A DNA stretch of 8,117 nt from an uncultured Oscillibacter sp. Its GTDB lineage: Bacteria > Bacillota > Clostridia > Oscillospirales > Oscillospiraceae. How positions within the stretch are numbered: position 1 is the first letter of the stretch; the number at the start of each line of letters is the position of its first letter. The stretch is from the NCBI GenBank assembly GCA_904393855.1, contig CAJFNE010000127.1, positions 1 to 8,117 of the forward strand, read 5' to 3'. Below are positions 1 through 5,089 of the stretch, one piece after another. Below the pieces are notes generated by a model. That model was not told where the DNA came from, did no database searches, and saw nothing but the letters and a program-made list of their open reading frames with translations. The translations under genes were made by a program, and so were the position numbers.

Positions 1-3
1 ATC

Positions 4-1332
4 TCACGCCTCCTTTTCCACGTGGGAGAGGACCTTGTCCCGGTCCGAGAAGCAGGTGACCACGTAGAGCTGCTCGTCTCCGGCGGACGCCAGCGCCTCG
101 CAGGCCTCTGGGATGCTTGGAAGAACTTCAATGTTCTCTGCGGAAATTCCCGTGAAAGAGAACCGCTCCGCCAGGTCGTTGCAGTACAGGCCGGAGAGCA
201 CCACCCGCTTCACCTGGGGGACGTTCAGCTGGTCGAAGTCGATGTCCCACAGCCAGCTGGTCTCGCTGGTAAAGTACTTCCGGCTCACCGCGTCCACCAC
301 CACCAGCACCGCGCAGTCCTCCCGCTGGGAGGCAATGTAACGCAGGTTCGTGTCGTAGGCGATGGAGTTCTCATGCTTGCTGGTGAGCAGCGTTCCGTGG
401 TGCCCGCCCAGCCGGAAGGTCTGCATCCGGCCGTTCTTCAGCACGTAGCCGCCCACTGCCGCGGCGATGGTCTCCGCCGGGACGCCGGCACAGCGGCAGG
501 CGGCGTAGGCCGCCAGGATGTTGTAGACGTTGTAGATGCTGCGGAAGGCCAGCGGGATCTCCACCGCGCCGTCCAGGGTCAGGTTGCCCGCCTCCAGGTC
601 CAGGGCCGTGGCGGTGTAGTCGGTGGCGGGCTTTCGGTGGTCGCACTTCGTGCAGCGGTAGGCGCCGATGTGGTTGTAGTGGACGTAGTCATACTCCATG
701 GGCGCGTGGCACACCGGGCAGTAGGCCCCGTCGTGGTAGACGCCGGTGGGGACATCCGTGTCGGAGGGGCAGTGGTCCAGGCCGAACCACTTCACTCTCT
801 CGTGCCCCCGGGCAAAGCAGCTGGAGAGGGGGTCATCCGCGTTGAGGATCAGCTCCGTCTCCGGGTGGATGGCAGGCAGGATGGCGTCATAGACCCACTC
901 CGGGTGCCCGTTCCGGGTCAGCTGGTCCCGGTAGAGGTTCGTGATCACGAACTCCGTGGGGTGGAAGTACTGGAAGCTATGGGCGGCGTAGCGCTCGTCG
1001 GACTCGATCAGCAGCACGTCCGCCCGGACCCTGCCCCCCAGGGTGGCGTGGGACAGCACCAGGGTGGTGACGCCCTCGATCTGGTTGGAGCCCTCCTCGT
1101 TGTAGATCACATGCCTGCCGTCGGCCCGCAGGATGGCGGCGATCATCTCCACGGTGGAGGTCTTGCCGTTGGAGCCCGTCACCGCGATGATCCGCTCCGG
1201 CAGCTGCACCCGCCGCAGGATATCCGGGCAGACCTTCAGGGCGAACTGTCCCGGCAGGGAGCTGCCCCGCCCCACCAGCTTGCCCGCAAACCGCACCAGC
1301 TTGCAGACCACAATGGCCAAAAACTTCCTCAT
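4..1332 (-). CDS. murT: MurT-like Mur ligase (lipid II isoglutaminyl synthase ligase subunit family), divergent C-terminus
   Basis: The protein has 442 aa, close to the usual MurT length. MurT is the ATP-dependent ligase subunit that, with the glutaminase GatD, amidates the D-Glu of lipid II on the cytoplasmic side of the membrane. Visible features: the N-terminal MurT start (MRKFLAI...), the P-loop GSNGKT at 53-58, NEEGSN at 78-83, the Mur centre with TNLYRDQL at 131-138 and LNADDP at 163-168, and a four-Cys ribbon (Cys205, 208, 227, 230) typical of MurT rather than of other Mur ligases. The C-terminal DUF1727-like domain is odd. The KNPAG-type motif reads KHENS (319-323), the DGRDxSW-type motif reads SETSW (356-360), and the final NYTS/TYTA-type motif reads TCFSD (426-430). 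Its ATG overlaps the stop of the upstream hydrolase as ATGA, and its ribosome binding site GGGGAGG (1340-1346) lies 7 nt upstream inside that gene. It may be a paralogue with altered partner or substrate. Family call firm; exact function less so. Confidence 0.85.
   Translation of the reverse strand: MRKFLAIVVCKLVRFAGKLVGRGSSLPGQFALKVCPDILRRVQLPERIIAVTGSNGKTSTVEMIAAILRADGRHVIYNEEGSNQIEGVTTLVLSHATLGGRVRADVLLIESDERYAAHSFQYFHPTEFVITNLYRDQLTRNGHPEWVYDAILPAIHPETELILNADDPLSSCFARGHERVKWFGLDHCPSDTDVPTGVYHDGAYCPVCHAPMEYDYVHYNHIGAYRCTKCDHRKPATDYTATALDLEAGNLTLDGAVEIPLAFRSIYNVYNILAAYAACRCAGVPAETIAAAVGGYVLKNGRMQTFRLGGHHGTLLTSKHENSIAYDTNLRYIASQREDCAVLVVVDAVSRKYFTSETSWLWDIDFDQLNVPQVKRVVLSGLYCNDLAERFSFTGISAENIEVLPSIPEACEALASAGDEQLYVVTCFSDRDKVLSHVEKEA
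9..15 (-). promoter_or_regulatory. Ribosome binding site for a gene just outside the left edge
   Basis: AAGGAGG on the minus strand overlaps the last codons of the MurT-like gene. Exactly 8 nt remain before the window ends, which matches the 8-nt spacing used by several other genes here. A leftward gene probably starts within a base or two of the edge. By family knowledge this could be gatD, the glutaminase partner of MurT, but no codon of it is visible. A GTG at 5-7 overlapping the stop is too close to the site to be the likely start. Confidence 0.5.
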
Positions 1333-2030
1333 ACCGATTCCTCCCCGGAGACCGCCGTCTCCTGAAAAAATGTCCGGACCGCCTGATTAAAAGGGCCGGG
1401 GTTCTGCTTGGCAATGAAATGGTTCCCCGGAATCAGGGCCAGCCGGGCGCCGGGGATGCTCCCGGCGATCAGCCGGGTGTGCTCCTCCAGGATCATGTCC
1501 CGGGTCCCCGCGATCACCAGCACCGGCATGGTCAAGTTTCCCAATTCCGCCGGGGAAATATGCGGCTCGTGTACCATGAGCCCCAGCATCTCCGCGTTGG
1601 CCCGGGCCTTGGGACTCCGGAACAGGGACGCCATCCGGTAGCCCAGCACAATGGGGATCTGCACGGCGGGCTTCACACCGCCGGGGTCCAGGTTCGCCCC
1701 GTTCAGCACCAGCCGCCGCACCCGCTCCGGGTGGCGGAGGGCGAACAGCAATGCGATGTTCCCCCCGTCGCTGAAGCCCAGGAGATTCACCCGCTCCAGT
1801 CCCAGCCGGTCCAGGAAAGCCAGCAAATCCTCCGCAAACTGGGAGAGGGTGAAAGGAGCCGTCCCGCGCGGGGAGCGGCCGTGGCCCCGGGTGTCCAGGG
1901 CGATCACCCGGAAGTCCCGGGAGAAGTCCTCCATCTGATGGACAAAGTAGGTTCCGTCCTCGCCGTTGCCATGGAGGAGGATGAGGGGCTCGCCGGAGCC
2001 CTGGTCTTGGTAATAGAGTTGGACGGGCAT
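1329..2030 (-). CDS. Alpha/beta hydrolase-fold protein
   Basis: The 233-aa protein has the ordered signatures of a small alpha/beta hydrolase: the oxyanion-hole motif HGNG at 20-23, DTRGHGRS at 46-53, the nucleophile elbow GFSDGG at 85-90 (Ser87), the acid Asp178 in AGTRDMI, and the catalytic His204 in PGNHF. The catalytic triad is therefore intact. The lid between the elbow and the acid is short (about residues 113-165), which makes it smaller than many 260-280 aa relatives. No signal peptide or membrane segment is visible, so it should be cytoplasmic. Substrate cannot be predicted; esterase, lyase or haloperoxidase-like roles are all possible. The start is supported by GGAGGTG at 2039-2045, 8 nt upstream. 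Its TGA overlaps the ATG of the MurT-like gene by 4 nt, so the two are probably translationally coupled. The element at 2051-2905 begins just upstream of its ribosome binding site. Confidence 0.9.
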   Translation of the reverse strand: MPVQLYYQDQGSGEPLILLHGNGEDGTYFVHQMEDFSRDFRVIALDTRGHGRSPRGTAPFTLSQFAEDLLAFLDRLGLERVNLLGFSDGGNIALLFALRHPERVRRLVLNGANLDPGGVKPAVQIPIVLGYRMASLFRSPKARANAEMLGLMVHEPHISPAELGNLTMPVLVIAGTRDMILEEHTRLIAGSIPGARLALIPGNHFIAKQNPGPFNQAVRTFFQETAVSGEESV

Positions 2031-2052
2031 GGGGCGGGCACCTCCGGTGGGG

Positions 2053-2069
2053 CCGTCCGGGTCGGACGG
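2053..2069. repeat. Left bookend hairpin
   Basis: A perfect 7-bp stem, CCGTCCG/CGGACGG, with a 3-nt loop. A near copy in inverted orientation lies at the other end of the element (2888-2903). Read leftward it sits in the leader of the hydrolase gene, with no T-run, so it is not a standard terminator. Confidence 0.6.
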
Positions 2070-2076
2070 GGGAATG

Positions 2077-2092
2077 GACTAGGTTGCTAGTC
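2077..2092. repeat. Small stem-loop next to the left inverted end
   Basis: GACTAG, a 4-nt loop and CTAGTC form a perfect 6-bp stem between the bookend hairpin and the terminal inverted repeat. At the matching place on the right side a different palindrome occurs (2868-2881, GCGGCGATCGCCGC read on the minus strand, also self-complementary). Position is conserved but sequence is not. Confidence 0.45.
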
Positions 2093-2100
2093 TGGCAATG

Positions 2101-2123
2101 CACCCCCCATTTTCTTTTCGGTC
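2101..2123 (+). repeat. Left terminal inverted repeat (23 bp)
   Basis: It starts CACCCCCCATTTTC and matches the reverse complement of 2839-2861 at 22 of 23 positions; the single difference is G at 2121 versus A in the reverse complement of the right copy. The match ends sharply on both sides. Confidence 0.85.
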
Positions 2124-2145
2124 TTCGGTCTTACCGAAAAGAAAA
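2110..2145. repeat. 13-bp perfect hairpin at the left end
   Basis: TTTTCTTTTCGGT (2110-2122) pairs perfectly with ACCGAAAAGAAAA (2133-2145) around a 10-nt loop. The left arm lies within the terminal inverted repeat, so the same arm can pair either locally or with the far end at 2839-2852. Confidence 0.75.
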
Positions 2146-2162
2146 CGGGCCGTGCACGGTCC
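2137..2162 (-). terminator. Possible intrinsic terminator for leftward transcripts
   Basis: On the minus strand a near-perfect 16-nt palindrome (2147-2162, GGACCGTGCACGGCCC with one G-T pair) is followed at once by GTTTTCTTTT. It could stop transcripts arriving from mnmG. The T-run is broken by a C, and the stem has almost no natural loop, so the call is tentative. Confidence 0.35.
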
Positions 2163-2178
2163 AAAAGAAAAGAACGCT
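2158..2178 (+). repeat. Left arm of nested inverted repeat
   Basis: It starts GGTCCAAAAGAAAAGAACGC and matches the reverse complement of 2655-2675 at 20 of 21 positions. Allowing a few gaps the similarity continues inward for about 50 more bases, through the hairpin at 2187-2208 to a shared GCTTAA(g)TACG string. Confidence 0.8.
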
Positions 2179-2186
2179 TGGCGCAG

Positions 2187-2208
2187 AACCTGCGCATGCG
2201 CGCAGGTT
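2187..2208. repeat. 9-bp hairpin with 4-nt loop, left arm
   Basis: AACCTGCGC pairs with GCGCAGGTT around ATGC. It is the counterpart of the hairpin at 2624-2646. Compared with it, pairs 4 and 8 differ by full compensatory changes (C-G versus T-A, G-C versus A-T), and pair 6 is G-C versus G-T. Confidence 0.65.
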
Positions 2209-2405
2209 TGCTTAATACGAGGGTCTTCCGAATATATGCCGACGAAGACAAGAGAGTCTTCTGCCGGCTCGCGCCGGACTTGGGCATTCGCTCCGCTCTG
2301 CCCCCGCGTGTGCCAGTCTGTCGGAAATTTCGGGGTAAGTGTCGAAAGGTCTGTTCTTCGAAATTCGCTTGCGCTTTGCTTGGTGGTGGATGGGGGCTGA
2401 AAGCG

Positions 2406-2438
2406 GGCGGATGCCCTCGTCGGCCCGCGTCATCCGCC
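2406..2438. repeat. 8-bp stem-loop in element core
   Basis: GGCGGATG (2406-2413) is perfectly complementary to CATCCGCC (2431-2438), with a 17-nt GC-rich loop. Confidence 0.5.
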
Positions 2439-2508
2439 GATAACCGCCAGGGCAGCGCCAGCGGAAAGAGGATGGCAGGGTATCCGGGACCTCCCTGGAG
2501 GTTTCCGC

Positions 2509-2576
2509 CAGTCTCCTACCCGCGGGCAGGGGGTCTTTCAACTGCCCAAGGTTCGCCGTGTGCCGGTAGGAGACTG
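2509..2576. repeat. 12-bp stem enclosing a second stem, element core
   Basis: CAGTCTCCTACC (2509-2520) pairs perfectly with GGTAGGAGACTG (2565-2576). Inside the 44-nt loop, GGGCAG (2524-2529) pairs with CTGCCC (2542-2547). This compound stem is the most RNA-like fold in the centre of the element and is unlikely by chance, although a GC-rich background raises the chance level. Confidence 0.6.
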
Positions 2577-2623
2577 CCCGGGCTTTGTCAGCACACATTC
2601 AGGACAGCCCCCGTACTTAAGCC

Positions 2624-2646
2624 AACTTGCACGCACGTGTAAGTTC
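2624..2646. repeat. 9-bp hairpin with 4-nt loop, right arm
   Basis: AACTTGCAC pairs with GTGT plus AAGTT around GCAC, with one bulged T (2641) and one G-T pair. Its size and loop length match the hairpin at 2187-2208, and the sequence differences between them preserve pairing. Confidence 0.6.
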
Positions 2647-2654
2647 GGCGCCTG

Positions 2655-2675
2655 GCGTTCTTTTCTTTTGGACCG
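2655..2675 (-). repeat. Right arm of nested inverted repeat
   Basis: Reverse complement of 2158-2178 with one mismatch. The right nested arm lies 163 nt from the right terminal repeat, whereas the left one lies only 34 nt from the left terminal repeat, so the element is not symmetrical and the right side carries extra GC-rich hairpin DNA (2680-2833). Confidence 0.8.
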
Positions 2676-2735
2676 GGCGCTGCGCAGCCGTTGGCGGCTT
2701 TGCCGCTTACGGATGCGGCGTACCCCTTGCGGGTG

Positions 2736-2769
2736 CGGCCCGTTTGTCTCCGCGGCCCGTTTGTCTCCG
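2736..2769 (+). repeat. 17-bp perfect tandem duplication
   Basis: GCGGCCCGTTTGTCTCC occurs twice head to tail (2736-2752 and 2753-2769). It looks like a slippage duplication in the right part of the element and could vary in copy number between strains. Confidence 0.85.
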
Positions 2770-2779
2770 GCCTAAGTGC

Positions 2780-2797
2780 CGCCGCTCATGCGGCGGT
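2780..2797. repeat. 7-bp GC-rich hairpin
   Basis: CCGCCGC, loop TCAT, GCGGCGG. It is one of a row of small hairpins on the right side of the element; others are the palindrome GCTGCGCAGC (2680-2689) and GCGGC-TTT-GCCGC (2695-2707). Confidence 0.55.
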
Positions 2798-2811
2798 TGG
2801 CCTACGACACG

Positions 2812-2833
2812 CGCCTGCGGGCGCAGTCTTTTT
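2812..2833 (+). terminator. Possible rightward intrinsic terminator
   Basis: GCGCC-TGC-GGCGC is followed within four bases by TTTTT (2829-2833). It would stop rightward transcription leaving the element before it runs antisense into mnmG. The stem is only 5 bp and the T-run is short, so this is tentative. Confidence 0.35.
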
Positions 2834-2838
2834 GTCAA

Positions 2839-2861
2839 GATCGAAAAGAAAATGGGGGGTG
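2839..2861 (-). repeat. Right terminal inverted repeat (23 bp)
   Basis: Reverse complement of 2101-2123 with one mismatch. It is followed by a GC palindrome and the right bookend hairpin before the mnmG stop codon. Confidence 0.85.
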
Positions 2862-2887
2862 GAATCCCGCGGCGATCGCCGCATGCC

Positions 2888-2903
2888 CCGTCCCATCGGA
2901 CGG
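2888..2903. repeat. Right bookend hairpin, 6 nt past the mnmG stop
   Basis: CCGTCC, loop CATC, GGACGG. Read on the minus strand its surroundings (GGCCGTCCG...GGACGGGG) match those of 2051-2071 closely. It may act as a 3'-end stabiliser or partial terminator of mnmG, but no T-run follows on the minus strand. Confidence 0.55.
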
Positions 2904-2909
2904 CCTCCT

Positions 2910-4775
2910 TCACCGCTCTAAATAGATCATCAACGCCGCAATATCCGCCGGGCTGACGCCCGAGATCCGCGCCGCCTGCCCCAGGTCCAGGGGCCGGACC
3001 GCATTCAGCTTCTCCCGGGCCTCCAGCCGCAGGCCCTGAATGGATTGATAGTCCAAATCCTGCGGCAGCTTGTGCCGCTCCATCTTCCGCAGATCCTCCA
3101 CCTGCTTGCGCTGGCGCTGGATATAGCCCTCGTATTTCACGCTGATCTCCACCTGCTCCGCCACGTCGGCGGGCAGGTCCGGCCGGTCCGGGTCAAAGGG
3201 CGCCAGCTCCCCGTAGTGGATCTGGGGCCGCCGGAGCAGCGCGATCAGGGAGCAGCCGTCCGGGGCATCGGAGGTGCCCCGCTCCGTCAAAAACGCGGTC
3301 AGGGCGGGAGAGGGCGCCACGCCCGTGTGGGTCAGCCGGGTAATCTCCCGCTCCACGGCCTCATATTTCTCCTCCACCTGACAGAGCCGTTCCCCGCTCA
3401 CCAGGCCGATGTCATAGCCCCGCCGGGTCAGGCGCTGGTCAGCGTTGTCCTGGCGGAGGAGCAGGCGGTACTCGCTGCGGGAGGTCATGATGCGATAGGG
3501 CTCGTCGGTGCCCTTGGTCACCAAGTCGTCGATCAGCGTCCCGATGTAGGACTCGCTGCGGGAGAGGAGGAACGGCTCCTGCCCCCGGAGCTTCCGCACG
3601 GCGTTGACACCCGCCGCAAAGCCCTGGACGGCGGCCTCCTCGTAGCCGGAGGAACCGTTGAACTGTCCCGCACCGTAGAGTCCCGGCACCGCCTTGACCT
3701 CCAGGGTGGGCCGCAGGGCCAGAGGGTCGATGCAGTCGTACTCGATGGCGTAGGCGGGGCGGGTCATCACCGCGTGCCGCAGCCCCGGGACGCTGTGGAG
3801 CATCTGGACCTGCACCTCCTCCGGCAGGGAGGAGGAGAAGCCCTGGATGTACAGCTCCTCGGTATCCAGTCCCATGGGCTCCACGAACAGCTGGTGCCGG
3901 AGCTTGTCCGGAAAGCGGACGATCTTCGTCTCAAAGGACGGGCAGTACCGGGGGCCCACGCCCTCGATCAGCCCGGAGTACATGGGGGCCCGGTCCAGGT
4001 TTTCCCGGACGATCCGGTGGGTCTCCTCCGTGGTCCAGGTCAGCCAGCACACTGCCTGATTCTCCGGCGGCCGCGCCGTGGCATAGGAGAAGGGCACCGG
4101 CAGGGCGTCCCCCAGCTGGACCTCCATCTCATCAAAATCCACCGTCCGGGCATTCACCCGGGGCGGGGTGCCGGTCTTGAACCGGCGCAGGGGCAGCCCC
4201 AGCTGCCGGAGGGAGTCCGTCAGCCGGGCGGCGGCGTGCATGCCGTCGGGTCCGGAGTCCTCCACCCACTCGCCCACAATAGTCCGGCCCGTCAGGTACG
4301 TGCCGGTGGCCAGGATCACCGCCCGGACCCGGAACACCGCGCCGGTGGCCAGTACCACGGCGCTGACCGCGCCGTGCTCCGTGCGGACCTCCACCACCTC
4401 CCCCTGGCGGACGGTGAGATGCTCCTGCCGCTCCAGGGTGCGCTTCATGTACGCCTGGTACTTCCGCCGGTCCGCCTGGGCCCGGAGGGACCAGACGGCG
4501 GGACCCTTGCTGCGGTTCAGCAGGCGGTACTGGATGCAGCACGCGTCCGCCGCCCGGGCCATCTCGCCCCCCAGGGCATCCAGCTCCCGGACCAGGTGGC
4601 CCTTGCCGGTTCCGCCGATGGCGGGATTGCAGGGCATGTTGCCCACGGCATCCAGGTTGATGGTGAAGACGATGGTCTCCATCCCCAGCCGGGCGGCGGC
4701 CAGGGCCGCCTCGATGCCCGCGTGGCCCGCACCGATGACGGCAATATCAAATTGTCCGGCGTCAAATTCGGTCAT
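2910..4775 (-). CDS. mnmG: tRNA uridine-5-carboxymethylaminomethyl modification enzyme MnmG (GidA)
   Basis: This 621-aa protein is full length for the family (about 620-640 aa). With MnmE, MnmG uses FAD, NADH and a folate one-carbon unit to make the cmnm5/nm5 modification at wobble U34 of several tRNAs in the cytoplasm. Visible marks: the dinucleotide-binding start with GAGHAGIEAA (15-24), MPCNPAIGGTGKGH (47-60) with conserved Cys49, GPRYCPSFETKIVRF (274-288) with conserved Cys278, GAGQFNGSSGYEEAAVQG (368-385), TSRSEYRLLLRQDNADQRLT (431-450), and a C-terminal QVEISVKYEGYI helical domain that binds MnmE and tRNA. The start is the ATG at 4775. A weaker site AAAGGA lies 11 nt upstream, the only poor spacing in the window. 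It follows the XRE gene by 16 bp and is probably co-transcribed with it. MnmE, often adjacent near the replication origin, is not in this window. Confidence 0.97.
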   Translation of the reverse strand: MTEFDAGQFDIAVIGAGHAGIEAALAAARLGMETIVFTINLDAVGNMPCNPAIGGTGKGHLVRELDALGGEMARAADACCIQYRLLNRSKGPAVWSLRAQADRRKYQAYMKRTLERQEHLTVRQGEVVEVRTEHGAVSAVVLATGAVFRVRAVILATGTYLTGRTIVGEWVEDSGPDGMHAAARLTDSLRQLGLPLRRFKTGTPPRVNARTVDFDEMEVQLGDALPVPFSYATARPPENQAVCWLTWTTEETHRIVRENLDRAPMYSGLIEGVGPRYCPSFETKIVRFPDKLRHQLFVEPMGLDTEELYIQGFSSSLPEEVQVQMLHSVPGLRHAVMTRPAYAIEYDCIDPLALRPTLEVKAVPGLYGAGQFNGSSGYEEAAVQGFAAGVNAVRKLRGQEPFLLSRSESYIGTLIDDLVTKGTDEPYRIMTSRSEYRLLLRQDNADQRLTRRGYDIGLVSGERLCQVEEKYEAVEREITRLTHTGVAPSPALTAFLTERGTSDAPDGCSLIALLRRPQIHYGELAPFDPDRPDLPADVAEQVEISVKYEGYIQRQRKQVEDLRKMERHKLPQDLDYQSIQGLRLEAREKLNAVRPLDLGQAARISGVSPADIAALMIYLER

Positions 4776-4791
4776 GAGGGGAGAAATCCTT

Positions 4792-5004
4792 TCATCGGTG
4801 TGCCTTGGGGTCGTCCGTGCGGTCCATCAGCCAGTCCACGGACACGTCATAGAAGTCCGCGATGTTCCGCAACGCGTCAAACCGGGGCTTCGCCCCCAGC
4901 TCCAGGTCCTGGTAGCCCCGGGCGGACATCCCCACTTCCTTGGCCACCTGTGCCTGGGTCAAATGCCTCTCCCGCCGGAGCTGGCGAATTTTTTCGATAA
5001 ACAT
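4792..5004 (-). CDS. Small XRE-family helix-turn-helix regulator
   Basis: A 70-aa protein that is almost entirely a lambda-Cro/CI-type HTH. After an initial helix (FIEKIRQLRRERHL), LTQAQVAKEVGMS (15-27) forms the first HTH helix and SARGYQDLELGAK (27-39) the turn and recognition helix. The region after it (FDALRNIADFYDVSVDWLMDRTD, about 42-64) is the usual dimer-forming tail of short repressors. I chose the ATG at 5002-5004 because AAGGAGG (5013-5019) lies 8 nt upstream; the longer reading to 5058 has no such site and would run through the promoter. It diverges from the 58-aa gene at 5090 and precedes mnmG by 16 bp. By analogy with similar regulators it probably represses its own and the divergent promoter. 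There is no sensor domain, so any signal is unknown. Confidence 0.92.
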   Translation of the reverse strand: MFIEKIRQLRRERHLTQAQVAKEVGMSARGYQDLELGAKPRFDALRNIADFYDVSVDWLMDRTDDPKAHR

Positions 5005-5017
5005 GGAAACAACCTCC

Positions 5018-5046
5018 TTGACACACAGATAACTATGCGCTATACT
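5018..5046 (+). promoter_or_regulatory. Near-consensus sigma-A promoter for the 58-aa gene
   Basis: TTGACA (5018-5023), a 17-nt spacer and TATACT (5041-5046). The expected start of transcription is near 5053, leaving a leader of about 37 nt to the ATG at 5090. The -35 box overlaps the ribosome binding site of the divergent XRE gene. Confidence 0.8.
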
Positions 5047-5074
5047 GATTATACACACATATAGATGTGCATAG
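5033..5074. promoter_or_regulatory. Inverted repeat over the divergent promoters, candidate operator
   Basis: CTATGCGCTATA (5033-5044) is mirrored by TATAGATGTGCATAG (5060-5074): the outer CTATGC/GCATAG and the inner TATA/TATA match, with a few extra bases on one side. The centre is near 5053. It covers the rightward -10 box and a leftward TATAAT, as expected for a dimeric repressor controlling both directions. Confidence 0.5.
5048..5053 (-). promoter_or_regulatory. -10 box for XRE-mnmG transcription
   Basis: A perfect TATAAT on the minus strand lies 43 nt upstream of the XRE start. The -35 region at the right distance (5071-5076, CTCTAT) is poor, so this promoter is probably weaker than the one facing it or needs help. 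The two -10 boxes are only 1 nt apart, so the two polymerases should compete. Confidence 0.5.
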
Positions 5075-5089
5075 AGAGGAGTGTTTGGA

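Larger units (their letters stand above)
2051..2905. repeat. Non-coding palindromic element with terminal and nested inverted repeats
   Basis: This fills almost all of the gap between the hydrolase (ends upstream at 2030) and the mnmG stop (2910). I see no gene in it: the open frames have no ribosome binding sites, conflict with each other and carry low-complexity GC-rich peptides. Structure seen: bookend hairpins (2053-2069, 2888-2903), 23-bp inverted ends (2101-2123, 2839-2861; 22 of 23 match), nested inverted arms (2158-2178, 2655-2675; 20 of 21 match, continuing imperfectly inward), and at least six further stem-loops. No target-site duplication is clear. The architecture suggests a non-autonomous MITE-like repeat or a structured RNA. 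The minimal element may be 2101-2861, with the outer hairpins either part of it or pre-existing. Confidence 0.65.

Noticed and set aside
22..1365. 447-codon open frame on the plus strand opposite the MurT-like gene
   Set aside because: It is antisense to a recognisable protein, is Val/Gly/His-rich as expected for a shadow frame in GC-rich DNA, and has no ribosome binding site.
2212..2598. 128-codon leftward open frame inside the palindromic element
   Set aside because: It has no ribosome binding site, overlaps a rightward frame of similar length, and its sequence is explained by inverted-repeat and hairpin DNA. Similar spurious frames would be expected wherever such an element occurs.
2178..2642. 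154-codon rightward open frame inside the palindromic element
   Set aside because: Same reasons: no start signals, no recognisable domain, and it spans both nested hairpins.
2833..2838. TTGACA on the minus strand as a -35 box for the hydrolase operon
   Set aside because: The sequence 17 nt downstream is GC-rich with no -10 box, and it lies about 800 nt from the hydrolase start.
2101..2861. CRISPR array, tRNA, rRNA or retron in the gap
   Set aside because: There are no regularly spaced direct repeats, no tRNA cloverleaf or rRNA signature that I can see, and no reverse transcriptase gene in the window.
3045..5000. 651-codon open frame on the plus strand opposite mnmG
   Set aside because: Antisense to an unmistakable mnmG; its composition is that of a shadow frame and it runs on into the XRE gene.
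5005..5058. N-terminal extension of the XRE protein by 18 residues
   Set aside because: The extension lacks a ribosome binding site and would cover the leftward -10 box and the operator; the inner ATG has AAGGAGG at 8 nt.
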